A DNA stretch of 64,000 nucleotides from assembly GCA_040403555.1 (NCBI GenBank), contig JBBAKN010000001.1, positions 1 to 64,000 of the forward strand. Reading direction: 5' to 3'. Source of the DNA: JAIPAN01 sp040403555 (lineage in GTDB: Bacteria; Bacteroidota; Bacteroidia; Sphingobacteriales; Sphingobacteriaceae). The number at the start of each line of letters is the position of its first letter. The stretch's first letter is position 1. Below the pieces are notes generated by a model. The model had not been told where the DNA came from, ran no database searches, and saw only the letters and a program-made list of their open reading frames with translations. A program made the position numbers and the translations under genes. Shown here one piece after another: positions 8,555 through 17,719 of this stretch.

Positions 8555-8673
8555 AATGTTTTATTGAGATATAAAATGGATTTCTTAAGTTTAATTTCAA
8601 CTATTCCAATAGGTAGCTAGGCAATATTTGCTTAATTTAGCGTCCTTTAAACCACCTAGTTCTTTATAAAATT

Positions 8674-9528
8674 ATGCCCTTAAAACTCTATTTATTAGTA
8701 GGTTTAGCCTATTCTTGTTTCTTTTGTACCGATATTCTTATTCGGAAATACAGTGTAAATGCCAATTCGTTTTCATTTATTTTAAAACGTAGTGCCTATA
8801 CCGTTTTACTTTCATTTGCTTTACTGGTAGGCTCCTTAACTATCTTAACTCCGCCTAGTGTATTGGTGGCGCTACAAATTATTGGTATTTCCATTATTTG
8901 TGGTATGGGTTTGTGGCTCTTTATTTTAGCCAATAGGCTTATCAGCTTCCCAAACGTAGTAGTAATTAATTTATTTGGCTTATTGGTGCAGCAATTAGCA
9001 GCCAGGTTTATTTTAGGCGAACATTTTAGTCCGTATTTCTACCCAAGTTTAGCCATTTGTGTATTAGGCTTGTTGGTGCAAGCCTCGGTTCCTAAATTAC
9101 AAAAAGGACTCGTGTTGGCTTTATTGAGCATAACCTGTTGGTCTTTTGGCTATTCCTTATTATCAATTCCGTTAAAACATACCCAAGTTACATGGAGTAC
9201 CTTTATTATGGAGAGTACTATTTTGCTTTCGGCTTGGTTTATTTACCAATTCTCCAAGAAACAGATTTCAACTACACCCGAACAAGCAGAAAATCCTATA
9301 AAGCCTCTTAATTTTATGATTATAGCGGTACTAACCACCATGGGGAGTTTGCTCATTAAGCAATCGTATAAAGAGTTTCAGGTGGGAGAAATTAGTTTGC
9401 TCTATTTATTCCTTTTTCCGTTTTCCTTGCTGGTGAGCAAATGGTATTTTAAAGAAGAAATAAGTAAACGAGAATGGCTAGGCACCTGTATTATTTTTAT
9501 CGGGATAGCCTTGTTTGTAATTAGGTAA
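8674..9528 (+). CDS. EamA/DMT-superfamily permease
   Basis: An inner-membrane protein of 284 aa with about ten hydrophobic helices, the size and layout of drug/metabolite transporters with two EamA repeats. The second repeat starts near residue 140 (GLVLALLSITCWSFGYSLL). The C-terminal helix preceded by FKEEISKREWLGTCIIFIGIALFV is typical of the family, where an Glu-containing loop precedes the last helix. The substrate cannot be read from sequence; members export amino acids, nucleotides or other metabolites. It stands alone between unknown genes, with no regulator or enzyme next to it to suggest a cargo. Confidence 0.8.
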   Translation: MPLKLYLLVGLAYSCFFCTDILIRKYSVNANSFSFILKRSAYTVLLSFALLVGSLTILTPPSVLVALQIIGISIICGMGLWLFILANRLISFPNVVVINLFGLLVQQLAARFILGEHFSPYFYPSLAICVLGLLVQASVPKLQKGLVLALLSITCWSFGYSLLSIPLKHTQVTWSTFIMESTILLSAWFIYQFSKKQISTTPEQAENPIKPLNFMIIAVLTTMGSLLIKQSYKEFQVGEISLLYLFLFPFSLLVSKWYFKEEISKREWLGTCIIFIGIALFVIR

Positions 9529-9569
9529 GTTCTATTCAATATGCTATACTTGAATAAGATTTATTTTTT

Positions 9570-10766
9570 ATGCCTAAGCCGGTATACCTTTCAAGTTTTC
9601 AATTAGATTATTTGCGTGTTCAATTACAGCATGTTTCTGGCATTTCAATTTCCGATGCCAGGGGTTGTAAATCATTGGTAGAATATTTAGAAAAAACGCA
9701 CAGGGTATTTATTAGTGAGAGTACATTAAAAAGGCTATTTGGTCTCATTTCTTCCAATAAATCAGCTTCATTATATATCCTTAATTTATTAGCTGAAGTA
9801 TTGAGTTTTAAAAATTGGAAAAAACTAATAGAGCGTATAGAACATACCAGTTTCGAGGAAATAAACCACGTTTTATTAAATCAATTTTTACCCGATCAAG
9901 GGTTGGTACCCACTTCCCTTTTAAATTCGCCCGAATTAAAATTAAACTCCTGGTCAGAAGCCTATCAATTGTACATTTATTCCTCTAATTTAATAGTAAG
10001 CCAAAATTGGGAGGCCATGCATGAACTGTTTGACTGTGCAGTGCATTCCGATGATTTACAACAGTTTGATTATCTCATATTTGCTTTTCAACCCTTTTGT
10101 TTGCATGCTTTCCAAGGTAATCAAGCATTAATCGATTTTATAGATTCAAAACTTAAAACTTCTGAAATTGCCCAAATATTTATACTTACTGGTCAAGTAT
10201 TTGATACCAAATTGATTGATTATTATGGTAAATGGATTGATACCTTATCGCAAGATACTCCCGAAAAATTGTATCCTTTTATCAAGCTCATGCAGTGCCA
10301 AAAGCAGTTTATGAATAAGAATACATCCGCTGCTCAGCACACACTTACTGAAGTGATAAAATATAGTGAAACCAAAGCACTTCATCCCATACTAACGGGT
10401 AGAGTAGGGGCCTGGAGTTATATTTTAAATCACGACGAAGACTATTTGAACAGGGCCTTGGCTAAGTATAGCGATGAATTGTCGCAGATAGAAATTTTGC
10501 AATTTGCCAGCCGATTGGTTTGGCAATATGCAGATGCTGAAAAAGTATTCAATCAATTTGATAATTTATCGCACACGGAAGCTAATTTAACCAATACCTT
10601 TTACCAAAAAGGACGCTTAGATTGCTATAAATTGGCTCATGCCTATAATCTCAAACTTCAAAAATCTACCCAGTATAAAGAAGTTTTAAAAGAGGTAAAC
10701 CCACATTACTTTCATCTTTCCGATTTAGCTTGGCTGCAAGCCCAATACCAGCTGTTGATGGATTGA
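9570..10766 (+). CDS. Unknown protein with a conserved, possibly DNA-binding N-terminus
   Basis: A 398-aa cytoplasmic protein without signal peptide or membrane helices. Residues about 15-95 (SDARGCKSLVEYLEKT, then ISESTLKRLFGL, then LNLLAEVLSFKNWKKL) resemble a compact helical domain with a helix-turn-helix spacing; the ESTLKRLFGL helix could be a recognition helix. I have seen this type of N-terminus in Bacteroidota hypothetical proteins, but I cannot give a family name. The rest (100-398) is all-helical, with leucine and aromatic periodicity like a TPR or other solenoid scaffold. This layout fits a one-component regulator with a sensing solenoid, but that is only inference. Ordinary base composition, no operon partner. 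Confidence 0.6.
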   Translation: MPKPVYLSSFQLDYLRVQLQHVSGISISDARGCKSLVEYLEKTHRVFISESTLKRLFGLISSNKSASLYILNLLAEVLSFKNWKKLIERIEHTSFEEINHVLLNQFLPDQGLVPTSLLNSPELKLNSWSEAYQLYIYSSNLIVSQNWEAMHELFDCAVHSDDLQQFDYLIFAFQPFCLHAFQGNQALIDFIDSKLKTSEIAQIFILTGQVFDTKLIDYYGKWIDTLSQDTPEKLYPFIKLMQCQKQFMNKNTSAAQHTLTEVIKYSETKALHPILTGRVGAWSYILNHDEDYLNRALAKYSDELSQIEILQFASRLVWQYADAEKVFNQFDNLSHTEANLTNTFYQKGRLDCYKLAHAYNLKLQKSTQYKEVLKEVNPHYFHLSDLAWLQAQYQLLMD

Positions 10767-10770
10767 TTGC

Positions 10771-10826
10771 GTTTGAACACGTTTGAATTCATATGAACCA
10801 TTCTTATTGAGTTATTTTTAAATAAC
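10771..10826. repeat. Phased short repeats and a palindrome upstream of the SHOCT gene
   Basis: GTTTGAA occurs at 10771 and again at 10781, followed by the related ATGAA at 10793, giving a spacing of about one helical turn. A 16-base palindrome GTTATTTTTAAATAAC lies at 10811-10826, just before the ATG at 10840. Such phased half-sites can be regulator-binding sites, but no regulator is identified. Confidence 0.35.
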
Positions 10827-10839
10827 CAAAAAAAGAATT

Positions 10840-11310
10840 ATGAACGCTAAAATTTACAAAGCATCAAGAGTTGCAGAGGGAAACAGATTATTTCCTGCAG
10901 AAATTCATATCGAAGAAAATGAAATTATGTTAAAACTTCCCGGTTTTTTCAGCAATAAATCAAGGCATCTAATTTATACACAAATAGAAGGTGTAAATAT
11001 AGATACTCCAATGATTGGATATTCAACAATAACATTTGTAGTTGGTGGAGAAAAACTTGTTGGGCATGGATTTACAAAAAGTGAAGCCAAAGAAATTAAA
11101 GAGATTTGCTCCGAAAAAATGGTGGCTCATAGCCCCTTAAGTCAAACGCAATTAATTGCTGATGCCATTACTGCTGCAGCGGGTGTTTCTAATACTGGTG
11201 GACAATTTAGTGTATCAGAAGAATTGAAAAAATTAAAAGACTTACTTGATGGCGGGATAATTACACAAGAAGAATTTGATGCACAAAAAGTAAAACTTTT
11301 AAATACCTAA
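10840..11310 (+). CDS. PH-like and SHOCT domain protein
   Basis: A small 156-aa cytoplasmic protein. The C-terminal 30 residues (EELKKLKDLLDGGIITQEEFDAQKVKLL, about 127-154) are a clear SHOCT domain, a short helical hairpin found at the ends of many bacterial proteins and thought to help oligomerisation. The N-terminal 100 residues are predicted beta-strands with LIYTQIEGVNIDTPMIGYSTITF and VVGGEKLVGHGFTKSEAKEI, the look of a bacterial PH-like domain. The linker around 105-120 is Ala/Gly-rich. No catalytic residues are apparent. The product could be a stress or membrane-associated adaptor, but function is not established. A terminator follows. Confidence 0.75.
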   Translation: MNAKIYKASRVAEGNRLFPAEIHIEENEIMLKLPGFFSNKSRHLIYTQIEGVNIDTPMIGYSTITFVVGGEKLVGHGFTKSEAKEIKEICSEKMVAHSPLSQTQLIADAITAAAGVSNTGGQFSVSEELKKLKDLLDGGIITQEEFDAQKVKLLNT

Positions 11311-11350
11311 TGTATAGTCAATCATTTTAAACCATGTTAGTCTTAAATAG

Positions 11351-11388
11351 AGGGCAACTGCATATAATTAAGCAATTGCCCTTTTTTA
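11351..11388 (+). terminator. Terminator after the SHOCT gene
   Basis: GGGCAACTGC pairs with GCAATTGCCC (one mismatch) around a 9-base AT loop and is followed by TTTTTT. It lies about 40 bases after the SHOCT stop on the plus strand. Confidence 0.8.
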
Positions 11389-11467
11389 TTTATACCTCCG
11401 CTATATTTCAACAAGGTTATTATTGTCTTATAATTAATATTATGTTAAATAATAATTCGAGATAAAA

Positions 11468-11498
11468 GAAAACCCCAACCTATTTAAAGATTGAGGTT
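11468..11498 (-). terminator. Terminator after the TPR gene
   Basis: Read on the minus strand, AACCTCAATCT pairs imperfectly (two mismatches) with AGGTTGGGGTT and runs into TTTTCTTTT. It is 21 bases past the TPR stop codon and ends the gyrA-TPR run. Confidence 0.65.
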
Positions 11499-11519
11499 CT
11501 CTGTAGAAAAGTATATACC

Positions 11520-12695
11520 CTATTGCAAGGCAGAAATTTGTTTGCTTAACTCTGCTACTTTAGCAGCGTTCTTTTTAATTACGTAATAGGTTTTTAGATT
11601 TTGCAAAGCATTCAAAGATTTAGGGTCTATTTGTACGGCCTTGTCTAAATACGGAAAAGCACGATCAAATTCAGCTTGGGATGTTTTCATGGCAATATCG
11701 TACTCTTTTTGCTTATTTACTGGTAAGGTATTGGCTTTATTGTATAAATCAATACCGTTGTTTAAAATGCCACTACCTAGGTTTAAGGTAGCATCAAAAT
11801 AGTTGGCATCTAGTTCTATTGCTTTTTTGTAAGCATCTTCCGCCTTTTTGTATTCTTTTAAGGCATCGTAAGCAATACCTAAATAAAAATGCTCCAGTTT
11901 ATTTTTAGGGTCTAAGGCAATTTGGGCTAATATTCTTTCAATTATTTGTTTTTGTTTACCACTCATTAAGCTCAATTCTATTTCTTGTGTAGCTAAAGCC
12001 TGATCGTTAAATTTAGTGGCATAGGTACTAGCTATAGCAATGGCATTCACCGTATCTTTATCCAAGGCATATAATTTAGATAAATCTAGGGCAATGAGTT
12101 TGTTAGCAGAATACTCAAGTTTTACCAACTCTCCATATTTCTTTATGGCTGCTTTGTAATTTTGTGCATTAATAGCCGATAAACCGGCATAATAGGTTAA
12201 GGTCGTATCGCTTGGTTTGTAAACTAACGATTTTTCGAACGCTTCATAGGCTTGGCTAAATTTTTGTGTTTGGAAAGCTCGTACGCCTATATTCAATTCA
12301 AACTGAGCAAATAAATTGTTTGTACGTTCAATATTTCCAGCATTCTGTGCTGCTGCTCCTAAATCGATGGCTTTCTTTAGGTCTTCTTTTGCAGTAGCCA
12401 AGGTTTGCAAGGCACTTAAACTAACGGTATCTAATAAAGCTAGGTCAGCATAAATCATGGCTTTATACATCCATGTTGAAGCATCTACCGCAGTTTTTTC
12501 ATTTACAGCGGCTTTGTCAATAGAAGCTTTTGCACTAGTAATACTAGGCATAGCCAAAACTAAAGAACCGGCATCTTTTAGGGTAATAAACTTTTCATAA
12601 TTCGTTTTAGCAGTACTCAACTCCCCTTTTTGTGCAGAGGCACTGTACGCACAGCCTAACAAAGCAAAGGCGAATACAAGTGATTTCATTTTCAT
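11520..12695 (-). CDS. Secreted tetratricopeptide-repeat protein
   Basis: A 391-aa protein with a Sec signal peptide (residues 1-22, cut after ASA). At least four TPR-like helix pairs are visible: AFQTQKFSQAYEAFEKSLVY near 135-155, TYYAGLSAINAQNYKAAIKKY near 165-190, FYLGIAYDALKEYKKAEDAYKKAIEL near 270-295, and YLDKAVQIDPKSLNALQNL near 350-370. The role is likely protein-protein interaction in the periplasm. It lies 28 bp downstream of gyrA on the same strand and may be read through from it. A similar TPR gene next to gyrA is common in this phylum, but I know of no defined partner. Function beyond a scaffold is not known. Confidence 0.85.
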   Translation of the reverse strand: MKMKSLVFAFALLGCAYSASAQKGELSTAKTNYEKFITLKDAGSLVLAMPSITSAKASIDKAAVNEKTAVDASTWMYKAMIYADLALLDTVSLSALQTLATAKEDLKKAIDLGAAAQNAGNIERTNNLFAQFELNIGVRAFQTQKFSQAYEAFEKSLVYKPSDTTLTYYAGLSAINAQNYKAAIKKYGELVKLEYSANKLIALDLSKLYALDKDTVNAIAIASTYATKFNDQALATQEIELSLMSGKQKQIIERILAQIALDPKNKLEHFYLGIAYDALKEYKKAEDAYKKAIELDANYFDATLNLGSGILNNGIDLYNKANTLPVNKQKEYDIAMKTSQAEFDRAFPYLDKAVQIDPKSLNALQNLKTYYVIKKNAAKVAELSKQISALQ

Positions 12696-12723
12696 AAGTT
12701 AAAATTTATTGGTTAATACTCGT

Positions 12724-15306
12724 TTATTCTGGATTTTCTTCAGTAGGCTCCACTCCTGTTTCTGGCGTGCTTACATCGGGTGTTTCCTCTGTAACGGTGC
12801 CATCAACAGCAATCGTATCCTCTAGGTCGCTTTCATCTTCGTGGGCAACCTTAGCAATAGAAGCAATTTCATCTTCGCCTTTAAAGGTAATTAAGCGCAC
12901 GCCTTGCGTAGCTCGGCCCATTACTCGTAAATCGGCTACGCCAAGACGAATTACAATACCCGATTTATTGATAATCATTAAATCATCGGTATCGATTACA
13001 TCTTTAATGGCAACCAATTCACCGGTTTTTTCGGTAATATTAATGGTTTTAACCCCTTTACCACCACGGTTAGTTACACGATAATCTTCAATATCGGTAC
13101 GTTTTCCGTATCCTTTCTCAGAAACCACCAATACCGTTACTTCTGGATTGTTTACGGTAATCATGCCAATAACTTCATCTTTAGCATGTGCTAAGGTTAC
13201 CCCACGTACTCCTGTTGCCGTACGTCCCATTGGGCGAACGGTAGATTCGTTAAAGCGAATGGCTCTGCCGGAGCGTAAAGCCATTAACACTTCACTTTGG
13301 CCGTTGGTTAAGCAAGCTTCTAACAATTGGTCGCCCTCATTAATATTAATGGCGTTAATACCGTTTGCACGAGGACGTGAGTAGGCTGCTAACGACGTTT
13401 TCTTAATGGTCCCTTTCTTGGTACACATAATAATAAAGTTGTTTTCTAAGTACTCTTGGTCTTTCAGGTTAATTACCTTAATAAAGGCCTTGATTTTCTC
13501 CTCTTTTGGAATATTGATGATGTTCTGAATAGCTCTTCCTTTAGAAGTACGTGTGCCTTCCGGAATTTCGAATGCACGCAACCAGAAACAACGTCCGGCT
13601 TCGGTAAAGAACAACATATAGTTATGTGCCGATGCCGTAATGATATGCTCAATAAAGTCTTCATCTCTCGATTGAGAACCCATAGAGCCTTTTCCACCTC
13701 TACCCTGAATGCGGTAATCGGTTAAAGGCGTACGTTTAATATAGCCTTCGTGCGAAATGGTAATAACCACTTCTTCGTCGGCAATAAAGTCTTCCATGCG
13801 CATATCCTCAGCAGAATGCACAATTACCGAACGACGCTCATCACCATATTTCTCTCTAATTTCTATCAATTCGTCTTTGATGATTCGCATACGCATATCC
13901 TCATCGGCCAAAATAGATTTCAAGAATTCAATGGTTTTCATCAACTCCGCAAACTCTTCTTTAATTTTATCACGCTCTAGTCCGGTTAAACGGCGAAGCG
14001 TCATATCTAAGATTGCTCTCGATTGAATGTCAGAAAGGTCGAATTTCTCCATTAAGCCCGTACGAGCATCTTCTGGCGTATCCGAATTGCGAATCAATTT
14101 AATTACCTCATCTAAATGATCTAAAGCAATTAATAAACCCTCTAAAATGTGGGCACGCTTTTCGGCTTCAGCTAATTCAAATTTGGTTCTGCGTACTACA
14201 ACTTCGTGGCGGTGTTCCACAAAGTATTTAATCATGTCTTTCAGGTTCAATAACTGAGGACGGCCCTTTACCAAGGCAATGTTATTCACTGAAAATGAGG
14301 TTTGTAGCGCAGTATATTTAAATAAATTGTTTAATACAATAGATGAATTGGCATCACGTTTAATTTCGTACACAATACGCATACCCTCTCTATCCGATTC
14401 ATCCCGAATTTCAGAGATACCTTCAATTTTTTTCTCGTTTACCAATTCGGCAGTACGCTCAATCATATTGGCCTTATTAACCTGATAAGGTATTTCGGTT
14501 ACAATAATGCGTTCTCTGTCGTTTCCGTAGGTTTCAATCTCGGCTTTAGCACGCATCATAATACGACCTCTACCGGTTTCGAAAGCCTCTTGCACGCCTG
14601 CGTAGCCGTAAATAATACCTCCTGTTGGGAAATCGGGGGCTTTAACGTATATCATTAGGCCAGACACCTCAATGTTATTATCATCAATATAAGCCGTAAT
14701 GGCATTAATTACCTCGGTAAGGTTGTGCGGAGCCATATTGGTGGCCATACCCACAGCAATACCCGAAGCACCATTGACTAATAAATTGGGGATTTTAGTT
14801 GGTAAAACAGTTGGTTCTTCTAAGGAATCATCGAAGTTTAATTGATAATCAATGGTGTCTTTATTGATATCATTTAACATTTCTTCGGCAATTTTCTTCA
14901 ATCTAGCCTCGGTATAACGCATAGCCGCTGGGCTATCCCCATCAATAGAGCCAAAGTTTCCTTGGCCATCTACCATGGGGTAACGTAAACTCCAATCTTG
15001 GGCCATACGCACCATGGTGTCGTATACTGATGAATCGCCGTGTGGGTGATACTTACCTAATACATCACCGACAATACGGGCAGATTTTTTATAAGGTTTG
15101 GTACTAGTTACACCCAAATCGAGCATGCCATACAATACCCGGCGGTGTACAGGTTTTAAACCATCGCGTACATCGGGCAAAGCACGGGAAACAATTACCG
15201 ACATCGAATAATCGATGTAGGCAGATTTCATTTCCTCTTCAATATTGATTGGGATTATTCTGTCGTTTGTAGGTTCCAAATTTCCTTTTTCTGTTTCTTC
15301 AGCCAT
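12724..15306 (-). CDS. gyrA: DNA gyrase subunit A
   Basis: A subunit of type II topoisomerase, which introduces negative supercoils with GyrB using ATP. The protein is 860 aa, normal length. The breakage-reunion domain has the active-site Tyr131 in AAMRYTEAR. The quinolone region reads GKYHPHGDSSVYDTMV, with Ser92 and Asp96 at the positions of E. coli Ser83 and Asp87, so no classic quinolone-resistance change is seen. The C-terminal propeller contains QGRGGKG near residue 548, the GyrA box that separates GyrA from ParC. The tail is acidic and Thr/Glu-rich. The ATG at 15306 follows a short inverted repeat in the gap to hemF. A TPR gene follows closely. gyrB is not in the window. Confidence 0.98.
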   Translation of the reverse strand: MAEETEKGNLEPTNDRIIPINIEEEMKSAYIDYSMSVIVSRALPDVRDGLKPVHRRVLYGMLDLGVTSTKPYKKSARIVGDVLGKYHPHGDSSVYDTMVRMAQDWSLRYPMVDGQGNFGSIDGDSPAAMRYTEARLKKIAEEMLNDINKDTIDYQLNFDDSLEEPTVLPTKIPNLLVNGASGIAVGMATNMAPHNLTEVINAITAYIDDNNIEVSGLMIYVKAPDFPTGGIIYGYAGVQEAFETGRGRIMMRAKAEIETYGNDRERIIVTEIPYQVNKANMIERTAELVNEKKIEGISEIRDESDREGMRIVYEIKRDANSSIVLNNLFKYTALQTSFSVNNIALVKGRPQLLNLKDMIKYFVEHRHEVVVRRTKFELAEAEKRAHILEGLLIALDHLDEVIKLIRNSDTPEDARTGLMEKFDLSDIQSRAILDMTLRRLTGLERDKIKEEFAELMKTIEFLKSILADEDMRMRIIKDELIEIREKYGDERRSVIVHSAEDMRMEDFIADEEVVITISHEGYIKRTPLTDYRIQGRGGKGSMGSQSRDEDFIEHIITASAHNYMLFFTEAGRCFWLRAFEIPEGTRTSKGRAIQNIINIPKEEKIKAFIKVINLKDQEYLENNFIIMCTKKGTIKKTSLAAYSRPRANGINAININEGDQLLEACLTNGQSEVLMALRSGRAIRFNESTVRPMGRTATGVRGVTLAHAKDEVIGMITVNNPEVTVLVVSEKGYGKRTDIEDYRVTNRGGKGVKTINITEKTGELVAIKDVIDTDDLMIINKSGIVIRLGVADLRVMGRATQGVRLITFKGEDEIASIAKVAHEDESDLEDTIAVDGTVTEETPDVSTPETGVEPTEENPE

Positions 15307-15345
15307 TTCGTTTGGTAATCTTGCTAATTTTAGTTTTTCTTGTTA

Positions 15346-15372
15346 AAATATGCGTAAAGCATACGCGAATAT
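15346..15372. promoter_or_regulatory. Inverted repeat in the gyrA upstream region
   Basis: ATAT-x-GCGTA-aagca-TACGC-ga-ATAT: a 5-bp GC-containing inverted repeat with AT flanks that also match, 40-65 bases before the gyrA ATG. It could be a protein site or a leader hairpin. No promoter box was found nearby. Confidence 0.3.
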
Positions 15373-15445
15373 ACGTATTTGAGAAACGTAAATGAGGCAG
15401 TGTGGAAAAGTTTTACAATTGCTAAAAAAAGACGTTATTATAGCG

Positions 15446-16342
15446 TTAAACCCAGTTTATATCCTTCTTTAAGAGCGATAAAGTTTCGGCCTCTAAACTC
15501 CCCTCGGTTGGTATGAAATTATACACCCAATTTGCTTGCGGTGGCAGGCTCATTAAGATCGATTCTATACGGCCATTGGTTTCTAGACCAAACTTTGTTC
15601 CGGCGTCGTATACGAGGTTAAATTCGGCATAGCGGCTACGGCGTTGGTATTGCCATTCTTTTTGTTCTTGGGTGAAGGCTTTGCTGCGGTTACGAGCAAT
15701 AAGCTCGGTATAAATAGGTAAAAAACTACGCCCAAGAGCTTTGGAGAATTCGAAAATTTCATCCCAATCAATGTTTGCGGTCTTAGGACTTAAGCGATCG
15801 TAGAAGATTCCGCCAATGCCACGGGTTTCTTCGCGGTGTTTTATGTAGAAGTAGTTATCCGCCCAGGTTTTAAATTCTTGGTAAAAGGTTTTATTGAAGC
15901 TATCGCAAACCTTTTTTAAACCTTGGTGGAAGAATTTGGCATCTTCGTAAATGATATAATGTGGGGTTAAATCGATGCCGCCACCAAACCAACGAACTTC
16001 TTCGGAGAGTTCGAAATAGCGTATATTCATATGAATAATAGGCACCCAAGGATGGTTAGGATGAATCACTATAGAAATTCCGGTAGCAAAAAAATCCTCT
16101 TCGCTTACGCCAAAGGCTTTTTTAATGGGTTCGGGTAATTTGCCATATACCGCCGAGAAATTAACGCCTCCTTTCTCAATAATGGCTCCATGTTGAAGTA
16201 TCCGGGTACGACCCCCTCCTCCACCTTCACGTTCCCAAATCTCTTCTTCAAATTTTCCTAAACCATCGGCTAACTCTAAACCAGCGCAAATTTCATCTTG
16301 AATAGTTTGGTAAGCTGCTGCTATTTCTTCACGTGTAGGCAT
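15446..16342 (-). CDS. hemF: Oxygen-dependent coproporphyrinogen III oxidase
   Basis: Converts coproporphyrinogen III to protoporphyrinogen IX by two oxidative decarboxylations that use O2, a late step of haem synthesis in the cytoplasm. I start at the ATG at 16342 (MPTREEIAAAYQ), because the frame two codons upstream begins with TTG. The 298-aa length fits HemF. Marks are EREGGGGGRTRIL near 37-49, HPNHPWVPIIHMNIRYFE near 94-111 with the catalytic His104, and FGGGIDLTPHY near 119-129. The requirement for O2 suggests an aerobic or microaerobic life. It lies upstream of gyrA on the same strand with a 139-bp gap, so the two are probably separate transcripts. Confidence 0.97.
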   Translation of the reverse strand: MPTREEIAAAYQTIQDEICAGLELADGLGKFEEEIWEREGGGGGRTRILQHGAIIEKGGVNFSAVYGKLPEPIKKAFGVSEEDFFATGISIVIHPNHPWVPIIHMNIRYFELSEEVRWFGGGIDLTPHYIIYEDAKFFHQGLKKVCDSFNKTFYQEFKTWADNYFYIKHREETRGIGGIFYDRLSPKTANIDWDEIFEFSKALGRSFLPIYTELIARNRSKAFTQEQKEWQYQRRSRYAEFNLVYDAGTKFGLETNGRIESILMSLPPQANWVYNFIPTEGSLEAETLSLLKKDINWV

Positions 16343-16408
16343 AGCCAAAAATGAGATTTTAAAATGAATTTTGAGTAACGGGATTGATAATTAGACAAAG
16401 AGATGATG

Positions 16409-17650
16409 CTAGAGACCTGTTTCTCCAGATTCTTCTAAATAATCGAGTTCTTTACCAAAAGTTTCTTCCAAATGCCATAAGGCCCAATACGCTATACATA
16501 CGGTACCTGTACCCACTATTATAGCGGCATTTACTAAACCATAGTGTGCTTTTAGGCTAGTAAAAGCTAGGGTAACTAAAATGAGAGAGCCTCGAACCAT
16601 ATTGGGCACAGTAGTGGTAACTGTGGCTCGTAAATTGGTACCAAATTGCTCAGATGCCATGGTGACAAATACCACCCAATAACCTGTAGCTAAGCCAAAA
16701 TACACACATAAAATATAAAACTGGGTAGCGCTTAGGCCGTTAGAGTTTAAAAAGAATAAAATGCCGGCGAAGGTGAAACTTAAAAAAATGAATACGATTT
16801 TCTTTCGAGTTTTGAACAGTTGGCTAAGGCTTCCACTTAAAAAATCGCCAAAGGCAATACCAATATAGGTAAACATAATTCCTTTGCCGGGCTCTATGGT
16901 TCCGATAATGCCTAATGGTTTCGCAAAATCGGGGGCAATTCCCACTAAAATTCCTACTACAAACCAAACAGGAACGGCAATTAGAATACTATAAATGTAT
17001 TTTTTCATTCTAGTTTTTGAGGAAAAAAGCATGCTTAAATCACCCTTTTTTACAGATTTGTTTTTCATGTTGGCAAACATTCCCGATTCAAATACCCCGA
17101 TTCGGAGTAAGAGCAATAGCATTCCTAAGCCTCCGCCCACTAAGTACGCAATGCGCCAATTAAAGGTGACACCTACAAAATAAGCTGCCACCGCACCAAA
17201 CAAACCAATGCTGGCCACAAGCATGGTGCCATATCCCCTATTTTCTTTACTCATAGTTTCGCTAATGAGCGTAATTCCGGCACCCAGTTCACCGGCTAAG
17301 CCTATACCGGCTATAAACCGCAAGGCCGCATACCAACTTACATCTTGTACCAAGCCGTTGGCAATGTTGGCTAAGGAATAGAGTAGAATTGAGCCGAATA
17401 GTACATAAATACGCCCTTTTTTATCGCCCAATACTCCCCATAATATGCCTCCGATAAGTAAACCGGCCATTTGCCAATTCATTAATTCTAAACCAATGGA
17501 AGTGAGTTTATCGGCAGGTACTCCCAAATCTGTTAAACTCTTACTTTTAACAATCAAAAAGAGCAATAAGTCATATATATCTACAAAATAACCCAATGCA
17601 GCTACCAAAATAAGTAAGGATATAGATTTTGAGATTGGGCTATTTTTCAT
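16409..17650 (-). CDS. Major facilitator superfamily transporter
   Basis: An inner-membrane permease of 413 aa with about twelve helices. The first helix region is GYFVDIYDLLLF, where the charged residues resemble metabolite:H+ symporters. The loop between helices 2 and 3 contains GVLGDKKGRIYVLFG, the GxLGDRxGR-type MFS signature. LRFIAGIGLAGELGAGITLI near 112-131 follows the pattern of sugar or aromatic-acid permeases. I use the ATG at 17650 (MKNSPISKSISLL); an upstream frame start at 17722 would add 24 residues of atypical sequence that overlap the opposite gene's leader. The substrate is not readable. It is divergent from an Fe-alcohol dehydrogenase across 87 bp. Confidence 0.85.
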   Translation of the reverse strand: MKNSPISKSISLLILVAALGYFVDIYDLLLFLIVKSKSLTDLGVPADKLTSIGLELMNWQMAGLLIGGILWGVLGDKKGRIYVLFGSILLYSLANIANGLVQDVSWYAALRFIAGIGLAGELGAGITLISETMSKENRGYGTMLVASIGLFGAVAAYFVGVTFNWRIAYLVGGGLGMLLLLLRIGVFESGMFANMKNKSVKKGDLSMLFSSKTRMKKYIYSILIAVPVWFVVGILVGIAPDFAKPLGIIGTIEPGKGIMFTYIGIAFGDFLSGSLSQLFKTRKKIVFIFLSFTFAGILFFLNSNGLSATQFYILCVYFGLATGYWVVFVTMASEQFGTNLRATVTTTVPNMVRGSLILVTLAFTSLKAHYGLVNAAIIVGTGTVCIAYWALWHLEETFGKELDYLEESGETGL

Positions 17651-17690
17651 AATACAAGTGTAAAATATTCTAAAGAGTATAATATTTAGT

Positions 17691-17719
17691 TGCAAGTTAT
17701 TAATTTTAGAATTCTTGCA
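17691..17719. promoter_or_regulatory. Inverted repeat between divergent MFS and alcohol dehydrogenase genes
   Basis: TGCAAG at 17691 and CTTGCA at 17714 form an exact 6-bp inverted repeat with starts 23 bases apart, about two helical turns, in the 87-bp divergent gap. A dimeric regulator could bind here and control both genes. No regulator gene is adjacent. Confidence 0.35.

Noticed and set aside
12767..14485. Several long plus-strand frames within gyrA.
   Set aside because: They are antisense shadows of gyrA codon structure; the gyrA frame is unmistakable.
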